64,000 nucleotides of DNA, from the NCBI GenBank assembly GCA_015231955.1, contig JADGAN010000004.1, positions 1-64,000 of the forward strand, written 5' to 3'. The translations under genes and the position numbers were made by a program. The stretch comes from Oligoflexia bacterium (lineage in GTDB: Bacteria; Bdellovibrionota; Bacteriovoracia; Bacteriovoracales; Bacteriovoracaceae). Under the pieces are notes generated by a model. That model worked only from the letters and a program-made list of their open reading frames with translations. It made no database searches and was not told where the DNA came from. The first letter of the stretch is position 1. Every line of letters starts with the position of its first letter. Shown piece by piece: positions 21,871-30,427 of this stretch.

Positions 21871-22147
21871 TTATATTAATTTATTTTCAATGCTTTCAGC
21901 AAGGGTATGGCCTATAACATCTTTTTCTTCCAAACTGAATATATCACAGAAGGCACGGTTGACGAGAATAATACGGTGGTCTTTATCCTTAACGAATATG
22001 AGGCATGCAAACGTGCCTGCTCATTAAGCAGGCTGGTTTTCTCTTTCTCCCTCAATATTGTGACATCCTCCATTGCAAGAAGAATAATTCCTGGGCCGAT
22101 ATCTTTCCCATGAATTTTTCGAGCATTGAGCAAAATAATCTTTCGAG
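21871..22147 (-). pseudogene. Frameshifted relic of a PAS-domain sensor
   Basis: On the minus strand from 22147, the frame reads RKIILLNARKIHGKD and then IILLAMEDVTILREKEK, the typical last strands of a PAS domain followed by a linker helix. Near 22000-22020 the homology moves to another frame: CLIFVKDKDHRIILVNRAF continuing to DIFSLEEKDVIGHTLAE, the start of a second PAS domain, stopping at 21871. So two PAS pieces are joined across a frameshift and both flanks are lost. There is no kinase part. It abuts the recombinase fragment at about 22147. Confidence 0.75.
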
Positions 22148-22486
22148 CTACCCAAAGATCAGCTAGTGCGTCCTACTAATGCACTAACTGACGAGGAAGC
22201 TTTTGCGATTCTAGATCTCGCAAAGACTCATCATCCTGACGAGCGACTACGGGCCTTGCACTATGCTATTTTATCACTCTTCCTTTCCACAGGGATGAGA
22301 AAAAATGAACTTCTAGAACTTAAAGGAAACTCCTACTGTGAAATTGATGGTATCCCTGGCCTAAAGATTTTCGGTAAAGGTGGAAAGATTCGAGAGATAC
22401 CGCTTACCGAGCAAAGCAAGCAAGCTCTCGATGCTTATTTAGAAATGATGAGTAAGAATATGGTTGTCCTAACTTGCAATGCTTAA
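22148..22486 (+). pseudogene. Truncated tyrosine recombinase (XerC/D-like)
   Basis: The coding pattern starts at about 22148 (LPKDQLVRPTNALTDEEAF), in frame with no start codon at its natural N-terminus; GTG 22166 is the first possible start. It has box I with the catalytic Arg (LSTGMRKNELLELK) and the following beta sheet (IFGKGGKIREIPLT). Homology ends near 22460 and the frame stops at 22486, so the C-terminal H-x-x-R and Tyr nucleophile are absent. It also lacks the N-terminal core-binding domain. A non-functional internal fragment. Confidence 0.8.
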
Positions 22487-22593
22487 GAGTATTGCAGCAA
22501 ATAGCATCCTCAATATTAACATCGAATAAATTGACATCTATAGTTCTTTGTGTGAGGTTATTGCACAGCAAGCAATTCTTTAAAGGGGGCAAC

Positions 22594-23037
22594 ATGAAAA
22601 AAGTATTCTTTTTAATCTGTATTATAAGTTTTTATCTTTCAATTCCCATTTGCATGGCAAGAATCCCAAGCGCTAGTGTTTATAATTTTACAAAAGAATT
22701 TGAAATAAAAAATATTACTCTTCAAATGCAAGGAGAAGAACAAGAAGTCATTATTGAAGTTGAGTACATACGGCCAGATTCTTTTAATATGGAGAAGCCG
22801 CAATTTAAATTTGTACCTATTCGCCTGAGCAGGCATTACGAATGTGAAGGTATCATTATTCGTCAGGATTACAACAATTCAAGCTCACATGGATTGAAAG
22901 ACACAACCACAATAAATGTAAATATAAAAAATGTTTTTGGTATATCGGATTGTGATATTGTTGTAATGGGTCCAAGCAAATACTATATAGCGTCTATCTT
23001 TCCTTTTGGCGTGCGTAGCTACGAATATAAAGAATAG
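22594..23037 (+). CDS. Small secreted protein, unknown
   Basis: ATG 22594 is chosen (147 aa) because AAGGGGG precedes it and it starts a clean signal peptide, MKKVFFLICIISFYLSIPIC, cleaved near CMA|RIP. The longer reading from 22474 runs through debris of the recombinase fragment. The mature part is beta-rich and has two Cys. TTGACA occurs at about 22531 but no good -10 follows. Low GC and its position next to two gene relics suggest an accessory gene. Confidence 0.6.
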   Translation: MKKVFFLICIISFYLSIPICMARIPSASVYNFTKEFEIKNITLQMQGEEQEVIIEVEYIRPDSFNMEKPQFKFVPIRLSRHYECEGIIIRQDYNNSSSHGLKDTTTINVNIKNVFGISDCDIVVMGPSKYYIASIFPFGVRSYEYKE

Positions 23038-23326
23038 TTATCTAGTGCTCATCCACTCCTTGATTAGCTTTAGTTTATCCTCTATGATCCTTGTACCACT
23101 GGAAAATGGTTTTAGCTCACGGTTGTTTGATTCGCCAGGTGGCCATGCATGTACTCCTAGATGCAGTAAAGAAAATTGTAAAAATCAAACTAAAACGGCC
23201 ATCATCCCTGTAAACAACCACGTCAACTATTTTCCACCAAGATAACTGTTCATCTGATATTTTATCAACTGCTGATGCCATGATTGTTTGAAACAGCTGC
23301 CGCTATCTCTAAGGTGCGGTTAAGAT
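23038..23326. other. Intergenic stretch, no confident gene
   Basis: Both strands contain only short frames, including a 55-codon minus-strand frame starting MASAVDKISDEQLSWWKIVD and another ending RIIEDKLKLIKEWMSTR. These may be decayed coding sequence but cannot be assigned. Confidence 0.3.
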
Positions 23327-24715
23327 TTAGGCCGTTCCCAATTTTATTTTTTGAATGACCTTCAAAAAACCTTCGATAGTCTTTTTGAAATTGACATGGT
23401 TATATTTCGTTTTAAGGCCTTCGGCCACTTTGTAAATTGAGTTAGAGTTAATTGCTTTCTTATAGATCTCGTTTACGAACTCCTCTGCAACAATCAAGAT
23501 CGATGTCATTGGAGTAATGCGATCAGGGGTGAGGCCTCTAGGAAATCCACGACCATCAAAGCGTTCATGATGATCCATGACCATCTGTTCAATATCTGAA
23601 GGAAAGTTTTGAATCCTCTTCATTTTGAGGGCCATATCACCAGGATGTTTTTGAATGGCATCAAATTGTTTACGAGTAAAAGTATTTGTTTGCAGCATAT
23701 CTTCACCTAATATATCCACCTTGGCCAGTTCCGGATCATCTAGGAGTAGATCATGCATAAGACAAGCGGTAACAATTTTCTGTAGTGTTGCAGAAGTGCT
23801 CCAATTCATTTCTGTTGCGATCATGCTTGCGAAATATGCCATCATCAAGCTATGTTCATAGATATAGTTTTTATTGGCCATCATGATGCTTAAAAGCTTT
23901 AAGATGTCTGGATTATTTTTTACAATCTTTTCAGTGGACTCGGCCAAAAGATTTGTAGTGTCAATAACTGTTTGATTTATTCCAAAGGCCAAAATGGTCT
24001 CCTGAAGAAATTGCATCCCCTCAACCTCTTTTTCAATTCGATCCTCTGTGGATAAATTGCTATCTTGCAGGGAGGCCCGCAATAACTGAGAGTAATGTTC
24101 TGAAAATGCATGAAAATCGGCCCGCTTTACATAGAAAAAACTGAGACCTTTGTTGGCATACTTTTCAATTTGCTCAAAATCAAAACTATCATTTTGATTA
24201 ATCACTTTCAAAAATTTTTTCTGTGATAGTTTTATGAAGATATCACAGCTGCTGGAATTAAATTTAAGAAAATTTTTTATTCCAACTTTACAATAAGGGG
24301 ACTCCTCTGATGTCGGGTCCGAGGTTACTTGGTTATGCAGTAGTTTCTGTACAGTTTTTGTAAGATTTTTAAGATCTCCAGGTTTTTGAATGTAGGCATT
24401 ATTGGAATCACTAGCAAAACCATCTAATTTATTGACCTCCTCCAATCCCATCGAGGTAAACAGCACAAAGGGGATAGTTTTATTACCACTATTTTGACTA
24501 AACTGCTTTACTTGTTCATAGATGTTTCCACCATTACCCTTAGGCGTGCTGTAATCACTAATGATAAGATCTACATCAGGATTTTTCTTAAGATATGCAA
24601 CAGCATCATCGCTCGAAGCAATTTCCACCACCTGAACATCCAGCATCCCCTCTAGCTCTAACGTTCCAAGTTCACGGATTAATTTTTCATCATCAACAAA
24701 AAAAATTATTTTCAT
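23327..24715 (-). CDS. Response regulator with HD-GYP-like domain
   Basis: The protein is 462 aa. Residues 1-120 are a receiver domain with the acidic pair D8-D9, phospho-acceptor D54 (IISDYSTPKG) and conserved Lys 111. A middle domain (about 148-215) contains FIKLSQKKFLKV and KYANKGLSFFYVKRADF. The C-terminal HD domain has EH (287-288), HD (321-322), HP (357-358), and HHERFDGRGFPRG (382-394). It is an HD-GYP-type c-di-GMP phosphodiesterase fold in which GYP is GFP and the HDIGK is changed to HDLLLDD, so activity needs testing. A closely similar paralogue is at 50627. AGGGGCC precedes the ATG. It sits alone, downstream of the CoA-ligase gene. Confidence 0.8.
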   Translation of the reverse strand: MKIIFFVDDEKLIRELGTLELEGMLDVQVVEIASSDDAVAYLKKNPDVDLIISDYSTPKGNGGNIYEQVKQFSQNSGNKTIPFVLFTSMGLEEVNKLDGFASDSNNAYIQKPGDLKNLTKTVQKLLHNQVTSDPTSEESPYCKVGIKNFLKFNSSSCDIFIKLSQKKFLKVINQNDSFDFEQIEKYANKGLSFFYVKRADFHAFSEHYSQLLRASLQDSNLSTEDRIEKEVEGMQFLQETILAFGINQTVIDTTNLLAESTEKIVKNNPDILKLLSIMMANKNYIYEHSLMMAYFASMIATEMNWSTSATLQKIVTACLMHDLLLDDPELAKVDILGEDMLQTNTFTRKQFDAIQKHPGDMALKMKRIQNFPSDIEQMVMDHHERFDGRGFPRGLTPDRITPMTSILIVAEEFVNEIYKKAINSNSIYKVAEGLKTKYNHVNFKKTIEGFLKVIQKIKLGTA

Positions 24716-24762
24716 AATAGGCCCCTTATTTTTTTATTACAAAATACTCTATCGTATTTTTT

Positions 24763-26958
24763 TTATTTTTCATAAAAATTGTTGGACCTAGAGAGGTTTT
24801 GGAGGAGAGTGACAGCGTCTTCCATGAGGTAAAAGATGGGGAGGTTGGCACTTTGTAGGCCCTCTTGATAGGACAAAAATCTTTTGCGATCGATGTCTAC
24901 AACTAGGGCAATCGGCTTTCCACTTTGTTCGCTAATCGCTTTGATGGCGTGTGCGAATTGTTGAATCTTCTCCACCTCGAAAACGTGAAAGTGTTCAATG
25001 AAAGGAGTGAGGCTTAAAATGAGTGCATCGGAGGTACCAAAGGCCAAAAGCTCTAAAACCTTCAGGCAAAGCCCCTCGGTGATCATAGAGGTGAGATCGA
25101 GTGGGTTGTTAACCATGATCAGACCGTCCACCTTGAAGTCACGAAAAATCTGTTCTAAAGCGCTTTTCTCTCTCTCCGTCACTTTATGTAATAAGCGTTC
25201 AGGAAGCAAATCGGCGGCCACTACACTCTCCGAACCGGCATAGGTGAGAATGGAGATTTGCGTGGGAGATGGGGAGTTTTTCCAAGAGGCGTACCATTTA
25301 AGGGCATTGGTAAAATCGTTTACACTTTGAACTGTCACAATGCCTGCATAGCGAAAGAGCGTTTGTTGAAGATCGTAATCGCCACCCATCGCTCCAGTAT
25401 GTGCTAAGGCCGCCAGGCGGCCGTGATCTCCACGCCCTCCCTGATATAAGATAGTGGTAATAGCTTTTTCTTTTTTAAGACGACTGGCAGTTACACTTAA
25501 GTGGTGGGCCTCGCCCGCACCAAAACCCTCCATATAGATAGCAACAGTTTTAATATCGGGGTCGCTCGCCACGATCTCTAAAAATTGATAGGCCTTAAGA
25601 TCCATTTGATTGCCAATGCAATAGGCATACTTGATGGGAATGTTGCTATCACTGAGTGCGCGATTGATAAAGAAGGCCCCGCTTTGACTGATAAAAGCTA
25701 AATGCCCTTTGGGATAGTAAGTGAAACTTGCACGCTTGGGATTGGAAAAGATGGTGGTTAAATTTAAGGGAGAGAAAATACTTCCAAGGTGATTGGGCCC
25801 TACAAGCGTGGGCGTCCACTTCCCCGCCTGCCTTCGCTCGTAAAGGAGCGCATACAGCTTCTCTCCAAGTCCACTCTTATCTCCACCATCACCAATGCCT
25901 CCGGCCACCAGATAAATAATTTCCGCTCCTCCCCCTTGTAACATCACTTTTTTTACTACCTCCACAGAGGCAGCAGCTGGTAAGACCAAGATCAAAGCAT
26001 CAACAGGATCATCAAGGAGGGCACTAACATCGTTATAGGCCTTGATCCCTTGAAAGCTTCCCCCTTCGCATCCAGGTTTAATTACTCGCAGGGAGGAGTG
26101 AGGAATGCTGGAGATCAGCAGGTTGTTAAAAATACGATTCCCATACGACTCTCCCTTGGAAGAGAGACCGGAGATGGCAAAACTCTTTGGAGAGAGAAGG
26201 AGGGGCACGCGATGCTCTGGAAACTTATGCCAATCTGTTAGAGTGCAAAAAGCTACATCTTCGATGCCAACACCATCAAGTGGCACTGGGACACCATCCT
26301 CTTGCCTGAGTACCAAGGGATTAACCTCTAAGAGGGAGACTCGCTCTTGCTGCAGTTTACTCGCTAGCACCCAAATTTTTTTAAAAAAATCGAGAAGGAT
26401 GCTCTCCGTGGTAAGCGGGCATGACTGCCGGAGCAAACCAAGCCACACCTTTCCAATCAAATGGCGCTTTAACTCTGCTAGAGCACTTTCAGGAGAAGCA
26501 AAGGAGATCGGCCACATGAGACTCTTTGCCTTTAATTCTCGACTCCAATCCTCAGCATTGACCCCACCTACACCAAAAAGAATCACCATGCCCATCGAAG
26601 GATCTTCTTTAAAGGATAAAAATGCCTCTGCCGGAACCCCTTTTACCTCAGAAAATTTTACTCGCTCTACCAGCAAATTTTCGATCCAGCGATACTTATC
26701 TTTTAAACTTGCTACAATTTTTTTATGTTGATCGAAAACTATACTCTCTTCATAGGCAAGAAAGGCCAGCGCTCCCTCATCCGATTTATGCCATAAATTC
26801 TCAAACAAACCTTTTAGCACCACCGCCTCCGCCAGAGCAAAGGTGGAGTGCAATGCTGGTAGACGATCCTCTTGGTTTAAAACAATGAATTTGGGAACTG
26901 CGAGATCAACGCTTCTAAAATAGTCATAAACTTTAGTCTCATGGATAAACTTTGACAT
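24763..26958 (-). CDS. Fused ADP-forming acyl-CoA synthetase-like protein
   Basis: The protein is 731 aa. The N-terminal 240 residues resemble an ATP-grasp (beta) subunit (LLEVNPLVL is the typical E-x-N-P-L motif). Residues 265-390 form a CoA-binding Rossmann domain (FAISGLSSKGESYGN) and 390 onward a succinyl-CoA-ligase-like flavodoxin domain (LAFISQSGAF, GNQMDL) with a candidate phospho-His in AHTGAMGG. Such enzymes interconvert acetyl- or acyl-CoA with acid and ATP. The subunit order is ATP-grasp first, the reverse of the common alpha-beta ADP-forming acetate-CoA ligases, and the usual ATP-grasp glycine-rich loops are weak. AGAGGATAG precedes the ATG. Confidence 0.75.
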   Translation of the reverse strand: MSKFIHETKVYDYFRSVDLAVPKFIVLNQEDRLPALHSTFALAEAVVLKGLFENLWHKSDEGALAFLAYEESIVFDQHKKIVASLKDKYRWIENLLVERVKFSEVKGVPAEAFLSFKEDPSMGMVILFGVGGVNAEDWSRELKAKSLMWPISFASPESALAELKRHLIGKVWLGLLRQSCPLTTESILLDFFKKIWVLASKLQQERVSLLEVNPLVLRQEDGVPVPLDGVGIEDVAFCTLTDWHKFPEHRVPLLLSPKSFAISGLSSKGESYGNRIFNNLLISSIPHSSLRVIKPGCEGGSFQGIKAYNDVSALLDDPVDALILVLPAAASVEVVKKVMLQGGGAEIIYLVAGGIGDGGDKSGLGEKLYALLYERRQAGKWTPTLVGPNHLGSIFSPLNLTTIFSNPKRASFTYYPKGHLAFISQSGAFFINRALSDSNIPIKYAYCIGNQMDLKAYQFLEIVASDPDIKTVAIYMEGFGAGEAHHLSVTASRLKKEKAITTILYQGGRGDHGRLAALAHTGAMGGDYDLQQTLFRYAGIVTVQSVNDFTNALKWYASWKNSPSPTQISILTYAGSESVVAADLLPERLLHKVTEREKSALEQIFRDFKVDGLIMVNNPLDLTSMITEGLCLKVLELLAFGTSDALILSLTPFIEHFHVFEVEKIQQFAHAIKAISEQSGKPIALVVDIDRKRFLSYQEGLQSANLPIFYLMEDAVTLLQNLSRSNNFYEK

Positions 26959-26992
26959 TTTTCTATCCTCTACTTAAGTTAAAGAAAGTATA

Positions 26993-28390
26993 TCAAATCT
27001 TTGCTAATTTCCTACCAAGATCCAAGATTTTATCAATCATCTCATCGATGTCTGCCTTGGTTGTAAGGGGATTTAAAAACATGGGCCGCAAAACCACGCT
27101 ACCCTTAATCGAAGCGTAGTTTAGGAGAAATTTACCCTCTTTAACCACCTCTTCGCGGATTTGAATATTAAGTTGATTTAACTGTTTTAGTTTCCTCGCA
27201 GTTTTTGATTCACTTCGATTGGGGTTATAGCGAAAGCATATTCCAAAAGCGTGCTCATGGGCCAAGAGCAGTTGCAACTTCTGCTCTTGTTTTACTCTGG
27301 CAGCTGCATAAGCAGCAAGGGATAAGAGATACTCTACTCGCAAAGCAAGGCCTCTCTCTCCTAACACCTTTAAGAGCATCCAAAGTTTTACACCATCAGC
27401 ACGGCGTCCACATTGCAAAGAGTGGGTGCCAATATCATCCTGGCGCGGATGGTGAAAAAGATAGTCCCCTTCACTGCCGCCCACAGCACTTCTCATTCCA
27501 CCTTTTTTCTTAAAAAGGATAAGGGAGCAAGTGAGTGGCACTCCCATTGCCTTATGTGCATCCCAAGTTAGTGAATCAGCACTGGCAATTCCTTGCAACT
27601 CTTTTTTGCGTTTTGGACTTAAAAGCAAAGAAGCGCCAATCGCACCATCCACATGCAACCACAGACGGTGCTTACGAGCAATCTTGGCAATTTCTATAAG
27701 AGGATCGATGGCACCCTCGACAGTTGTGCCAGCAGTGGCCCCAATGTAAAAAGCGGTGCCTCCACGTGCCTTTTCAATCTTCTCATTAAGATCTTCGGGA
27801 ATCATTCTCCCCTCATCATCTGTAGCAACTTTAATCACATTATTCGTACCAATACCTAGGGTGTTGGCCGCACGTTCAAAGGAGTAGTGGGCACTGGCAG
27901 AGACAAAGAGAAGCAAACGCTGGCGTAATCCCGCTCCCTTGCATTTAGCAAGCAGACGATTTCTCGCTACCAGCATGCTAAACATATTGGCATAACTTCC
28001 TCCAGGAACAATCATGCCTTCACCACGCTTCATGCCTGCAAACCCCAGCATCTTTTGAACTGCGATTCTCTCCATCTGTGTGGAGAGCGGAGACATCTCA
28101 TAGGTAGCAGTTGAAACATTATTGACGATGGAAAAAAATTCAGCGATAAGCGCACTCATTTCCAGACCACCATAGAGCTGATTAAAGAAGTGACGGTGAC
28201 CACTCTTTACGCTCATCTGCAAGTAGCTCTTCAGTATTTTCCATGCATCCTCACTACTTTGCAGTGAGAGCATTTTTTGGATCTCTCCACTTTTTTGATG
28301 ATCAATCACTTTACATTTTTGCTTTGAGAACAAATCCACATAATTTGCAATCTCGCCAAAGGCCCACATCAGTCGATCTCGATTTTTCAT
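26993..28390 (-). CDS. PLP-dependent group II amino-acid decarboxylase
   Basis: The protein is 465 aa, the usual family length. The PLP lysine is K280 in LTWDAHK, the pyridine-N-binding acid is D248 in LHVDGAIGA, the ring-stacking His is H168 in SASAHYSFERAA and the phosphate loop is GGSYANMFS. This is the glutamate/cysteine-sulfinate/aromatic amino acid decarboxylase family (GAD65/CSAD/DDC). The substrate cannot be fixed, but the GGSYANM signature is more like the GAD/CSAD branch. AGGAAG precedes the ATG. It lies 34 bases upstream of the CoA-ligase-like gene in the same direction, so the two may form an operon. Confidence 0.85.
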   Translation of the reverse strand: MKNRDRLMWAFGEIANYVDLFSKQKCKVIDHQKSGEIQKMLSLQSSEDAWKILKSYLQMSVKSGHRHFFNQLYGGLEMSALIAEFFSIVNNVSTATYEMSPLSTQMERIAVQKMLGFAGMKRGEGMIVPGGSYANMFSMLVARNRLLAKCKGAGLRQRLLLFVSASAHYSFERAANTLGIGTNNVIKVATDDEGRMIPEDLNEKIEKARGGTAFYIGATAGTTVEGAIDPLIEIAKIARKHRLWLHVDGAIGASLLLSPKRKKELQGIASADSLTWDAHKAMGVPLTCSLILFKKKGGMRSAVGGSEGDYLFHHPRQDDIGTHSLQCGRRADGVKLWMLLKVLGERGLALRVEYLLSLAAYAAARVKQEQKLQLLLAHEHAFGICFRYNPNRSESKTARKLKQLNQLNIQIREEVVKEGKFLLNYASIKGSVVLRPMFLNPLTTKADIDEMIDKILDLGRKLAKI

Positions 28391-28504
28391 AAAAACTAGC
28401 TTCCTAGGACTTCGTTATGAGAGTTGAATATGCGTCAGCTTGCACGCTTTGAAAATAGATATATTGCAAATAAACCACCTTACATTTATCAGGTGAACAG
28501 ATGA

Positions 28505-29269
28505 TCACATGATCACATTGAAGAAAATTTGGCGGTTATTGGTTGCCAGGCCATAGGTCAAAAAATTTTCAATCAATTGCTCTTTTTGCACCTCTGATAA
28601 TTTTGAAAAGAGTGACCAGTAAGGAGTCTGCGTAGGCAGGGGAAGCATATTGCTACTGAAATGAGTCGTAGCGCTCTTGATGGCCGCACGATTGTTGACT
28701 TTGCTCTTGATACAATCTTTCAAGGCATCTCCTCCTAAGAAATCGTGGAAATGCCAAAGTAGTAATAACAACCAATCGATATACCAAATTTTAAAGGAGG
28801 TCGCTTGCAGTAAACTTATAATCTCTTGCGGAAAATGTTGTAGCGGAGAGGCCGCTGGTACCTGGTTAGAGACAATTCCTGTCAACTTTAAGTAGAAAAA
28901 AAATAGAAAAAGCCGTGACTGCGTCTGTGTCGTATACTTTTCAAGTTGTGCCTCCATAGCAACAACATCACTGACCGCTTCGGGGGTGGTCTCCAGCGGG
29001 TAAATATTATGCTTAAAATAGTAAAGGTAGATGGAGGCCAGACGATCACGGAAATTTTTGGGTCCCAAAAACTTGATAATATGCTTCATCTCCTGCTTAG
29101 GCCAAGTTGAGCGAAAGGCGCGCTCAATCACCATCGAGGTGGCGCCAGAGGAGAAAAGGTGCTGATAACGATCAAGGAGGTATTCACTGCTCTCTTTGTT
29201 TTTCATATCGCTCTGAAGAAGGGTGGTAAACTCCCATGGAAGCGTAAACGCTGGTAAATTGATCATCAT
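28505..29269 (-). CDS. Unknown 254-aa protein
   Basis: The protein is predominantly helical, with no signal peptide. A hydrophobic aromatic stretch lies at about 170-180 (WYIDWLLLLLWHFHDF), which could be buried or membrane-associated. There are no recognised motifs. GGGGG precedes the ATGATG start by a few bases. It is divergent from the 176-aa gene across 158 bases, so it is probably its own transcript. Confidence 0.6.
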   Translation of the reverse strand: MMINLPAFTLPWEFTTLLQSDMKNKESSEYLLDRYQHLFSSGATSMVIERAFRSTWPKQEMKHIIKFLGPKNFRDRLASIYLYYFKHNIYPLETTPEAVSDVVAMEAQLEKYTTQTQSRLFLFFFYLKLTGIVSNQVPAASPLQHFPQEIISLLQATSFKIWYIDWLLLLLWHFHDFLGGDALKDCIKSKVNNRAAIKSATTHFSSNMLPLPTQTPYWSLFSKLSEVQKEQLIENFLTYGLATNNRQIFFNVIM

Positions 29270-29427
29270 TTGCCCCCTATAGATCCACTAGCTCCTATTG
29301 CTACTATTATAATCAATGAGACCAGACACCGCTATTGCCACCTCATTTCCCATCTTCCCTATTTTTTAAGGGAAAGCTATGCTTAAGTCTTAAGATTTAA
29401 GTTCGCTATTAACAGAGCATTTTAAGT

Positions 29428-29958
29428 ATGTTTAAAGAAATCAACATTCAATCTTGTGATCCACAACACTTAGACTCGCTGTGGATTAAAAACCGCGCTG
29501 GTATGCACCCTTTGTATTTAACCATTGGAGCAGATTTGCAAAAATATTATCCCATTAGAAGAATTGTTGATGCCATTGAAGAGTCACTTTTGCGCACACA
29601 TATTCATCCCTATTTTCCTTATCCCATCTATTTAATTCACCAAGATCTTCCCGAAAGTAACTATCTCGAGGTCTTTGATTCACTTAATTCCCTACCGAAG
29701 CATCACCAATTTAAAAGTAAAATTCCTTCCGGCCGAGAAAAATATTTTTTTAAAAAGATCTCCATTTTACGTCCATTACTACTATCGATTTCCTATGAAA
29801 CGCTGTTTGAAAAAATTTATGAGCTTAAAAGTTTACAACGAAAATACTTGCGTTTACTAAGAGAGGTCGATTACCTAGAAGGGGTAAATGAACAAATCAA
29901 AATGGCCAACCGCCCTTTAAAAGGGATACATAGCAGAGGTAAAGTTAGCAGTGAATAA
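29428..29958 (+). CDS. Unknown 176-aa cytoplasmic protein
   Basis: A soluble protein with an N-terminal alpha/beta-looking half (LYLTIGADLQKYYPI, YPIYLIHQDLPESNY) and a C-terminal helical half rich in Lys/Arg/Glu (ELKSLQRKYLRLLREVDYLEG). No motif is recognised. Its stop overlaps the GTG start of the next gene by eight bases, so the two are translationally coupled and probably act together. Confidence 0.65.
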   Translation: MFKEINIQSCDPQHLDSLWIKNRAGMHPLYLTIGADLQKYYPIRRIVDAIEESLLRTHIHPYFPYPIYLIHQDLPESNYLEVFDSLNSLPKHHQFKSKIPSGREKYFFKKISILRPLLLSISYETLFEKIYELKSLQRKYLRLLREVDYLEGVNEQIKMANRPLKGIHSRGKVSSE

Positions 29959-30427
29959 ACCCAGTAAAAAAATCCCACAGCATAACTATCATTGGCAAGA
30001 AAAACAAAAACAGCGAAAGCGTATTCGTGATAGTGACGAATCGATGGGAATCGATGTTCGGCGCTTAGAAAAGACTATTCGAGAATCCCTCAACATCTCT
30101 AATAGCGATCTCTCTTTTGATGAAGATATTGATGCTCAAAAAAGAAAACGTGAAGAGAAGCAAACCAACTGGATTTTGCTAAACTATCTGCAAAATGAAA
30201 ATGAGCGTTTAAGTAAAATGGTGGATCTCTTTTTAAAGAAAATACCAGGCCGCATGCTCTATTCCCAAACCTCTACACTAGTAAGTGAAGCGCTCGCGGC
30301 CAAAGAGGAGACCTTAAAAGAGTTGTTAGCTGAACTTAAAAAACCGGGATCTAGCTTTCAAAAAAATCTTGCAGCACTTTTTCAGAAAAGTTTCAACTCT
30401 GAACTTTTGTCAAGAAAAGAGGATTGA
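29951..30427 (+). CDS. Unknown 158-aa charged protein
   Basis: The start is GTG within the last codons of the preceding gene. The product is very rich in Lys, Glu and Gln with coiled-coil potential (SKMVDLFLKKIPG, KEETLKELLAELKK), and no signal peptide. The function is unknown, but the coupling to the 176-aa gene suggests a complex. Its last 46 bases overlap the 3' end of the convergent 606-aa gene. Confidence 0.6.
   Translation: MNKPSKKIPQHNYHWQEKQKQRKRIRDSDESMGIDVRRLEKTIRESLNISNSDLSFDEDIDAQKRKREEKQTNWILLNYLQNENERLSKMVDLFLKKIPGRMLYSQTSTLVSEALAAKEETLKELLAELKKPGSSFQKNLAALFQKSFNSELLSRKED

Noticed and set aside
23006-23245. Plus-strand 79-codon frame following the small secreted protein
   Set aside because: No start signal, no homology-like pattern, and codon use unlike neighbours.
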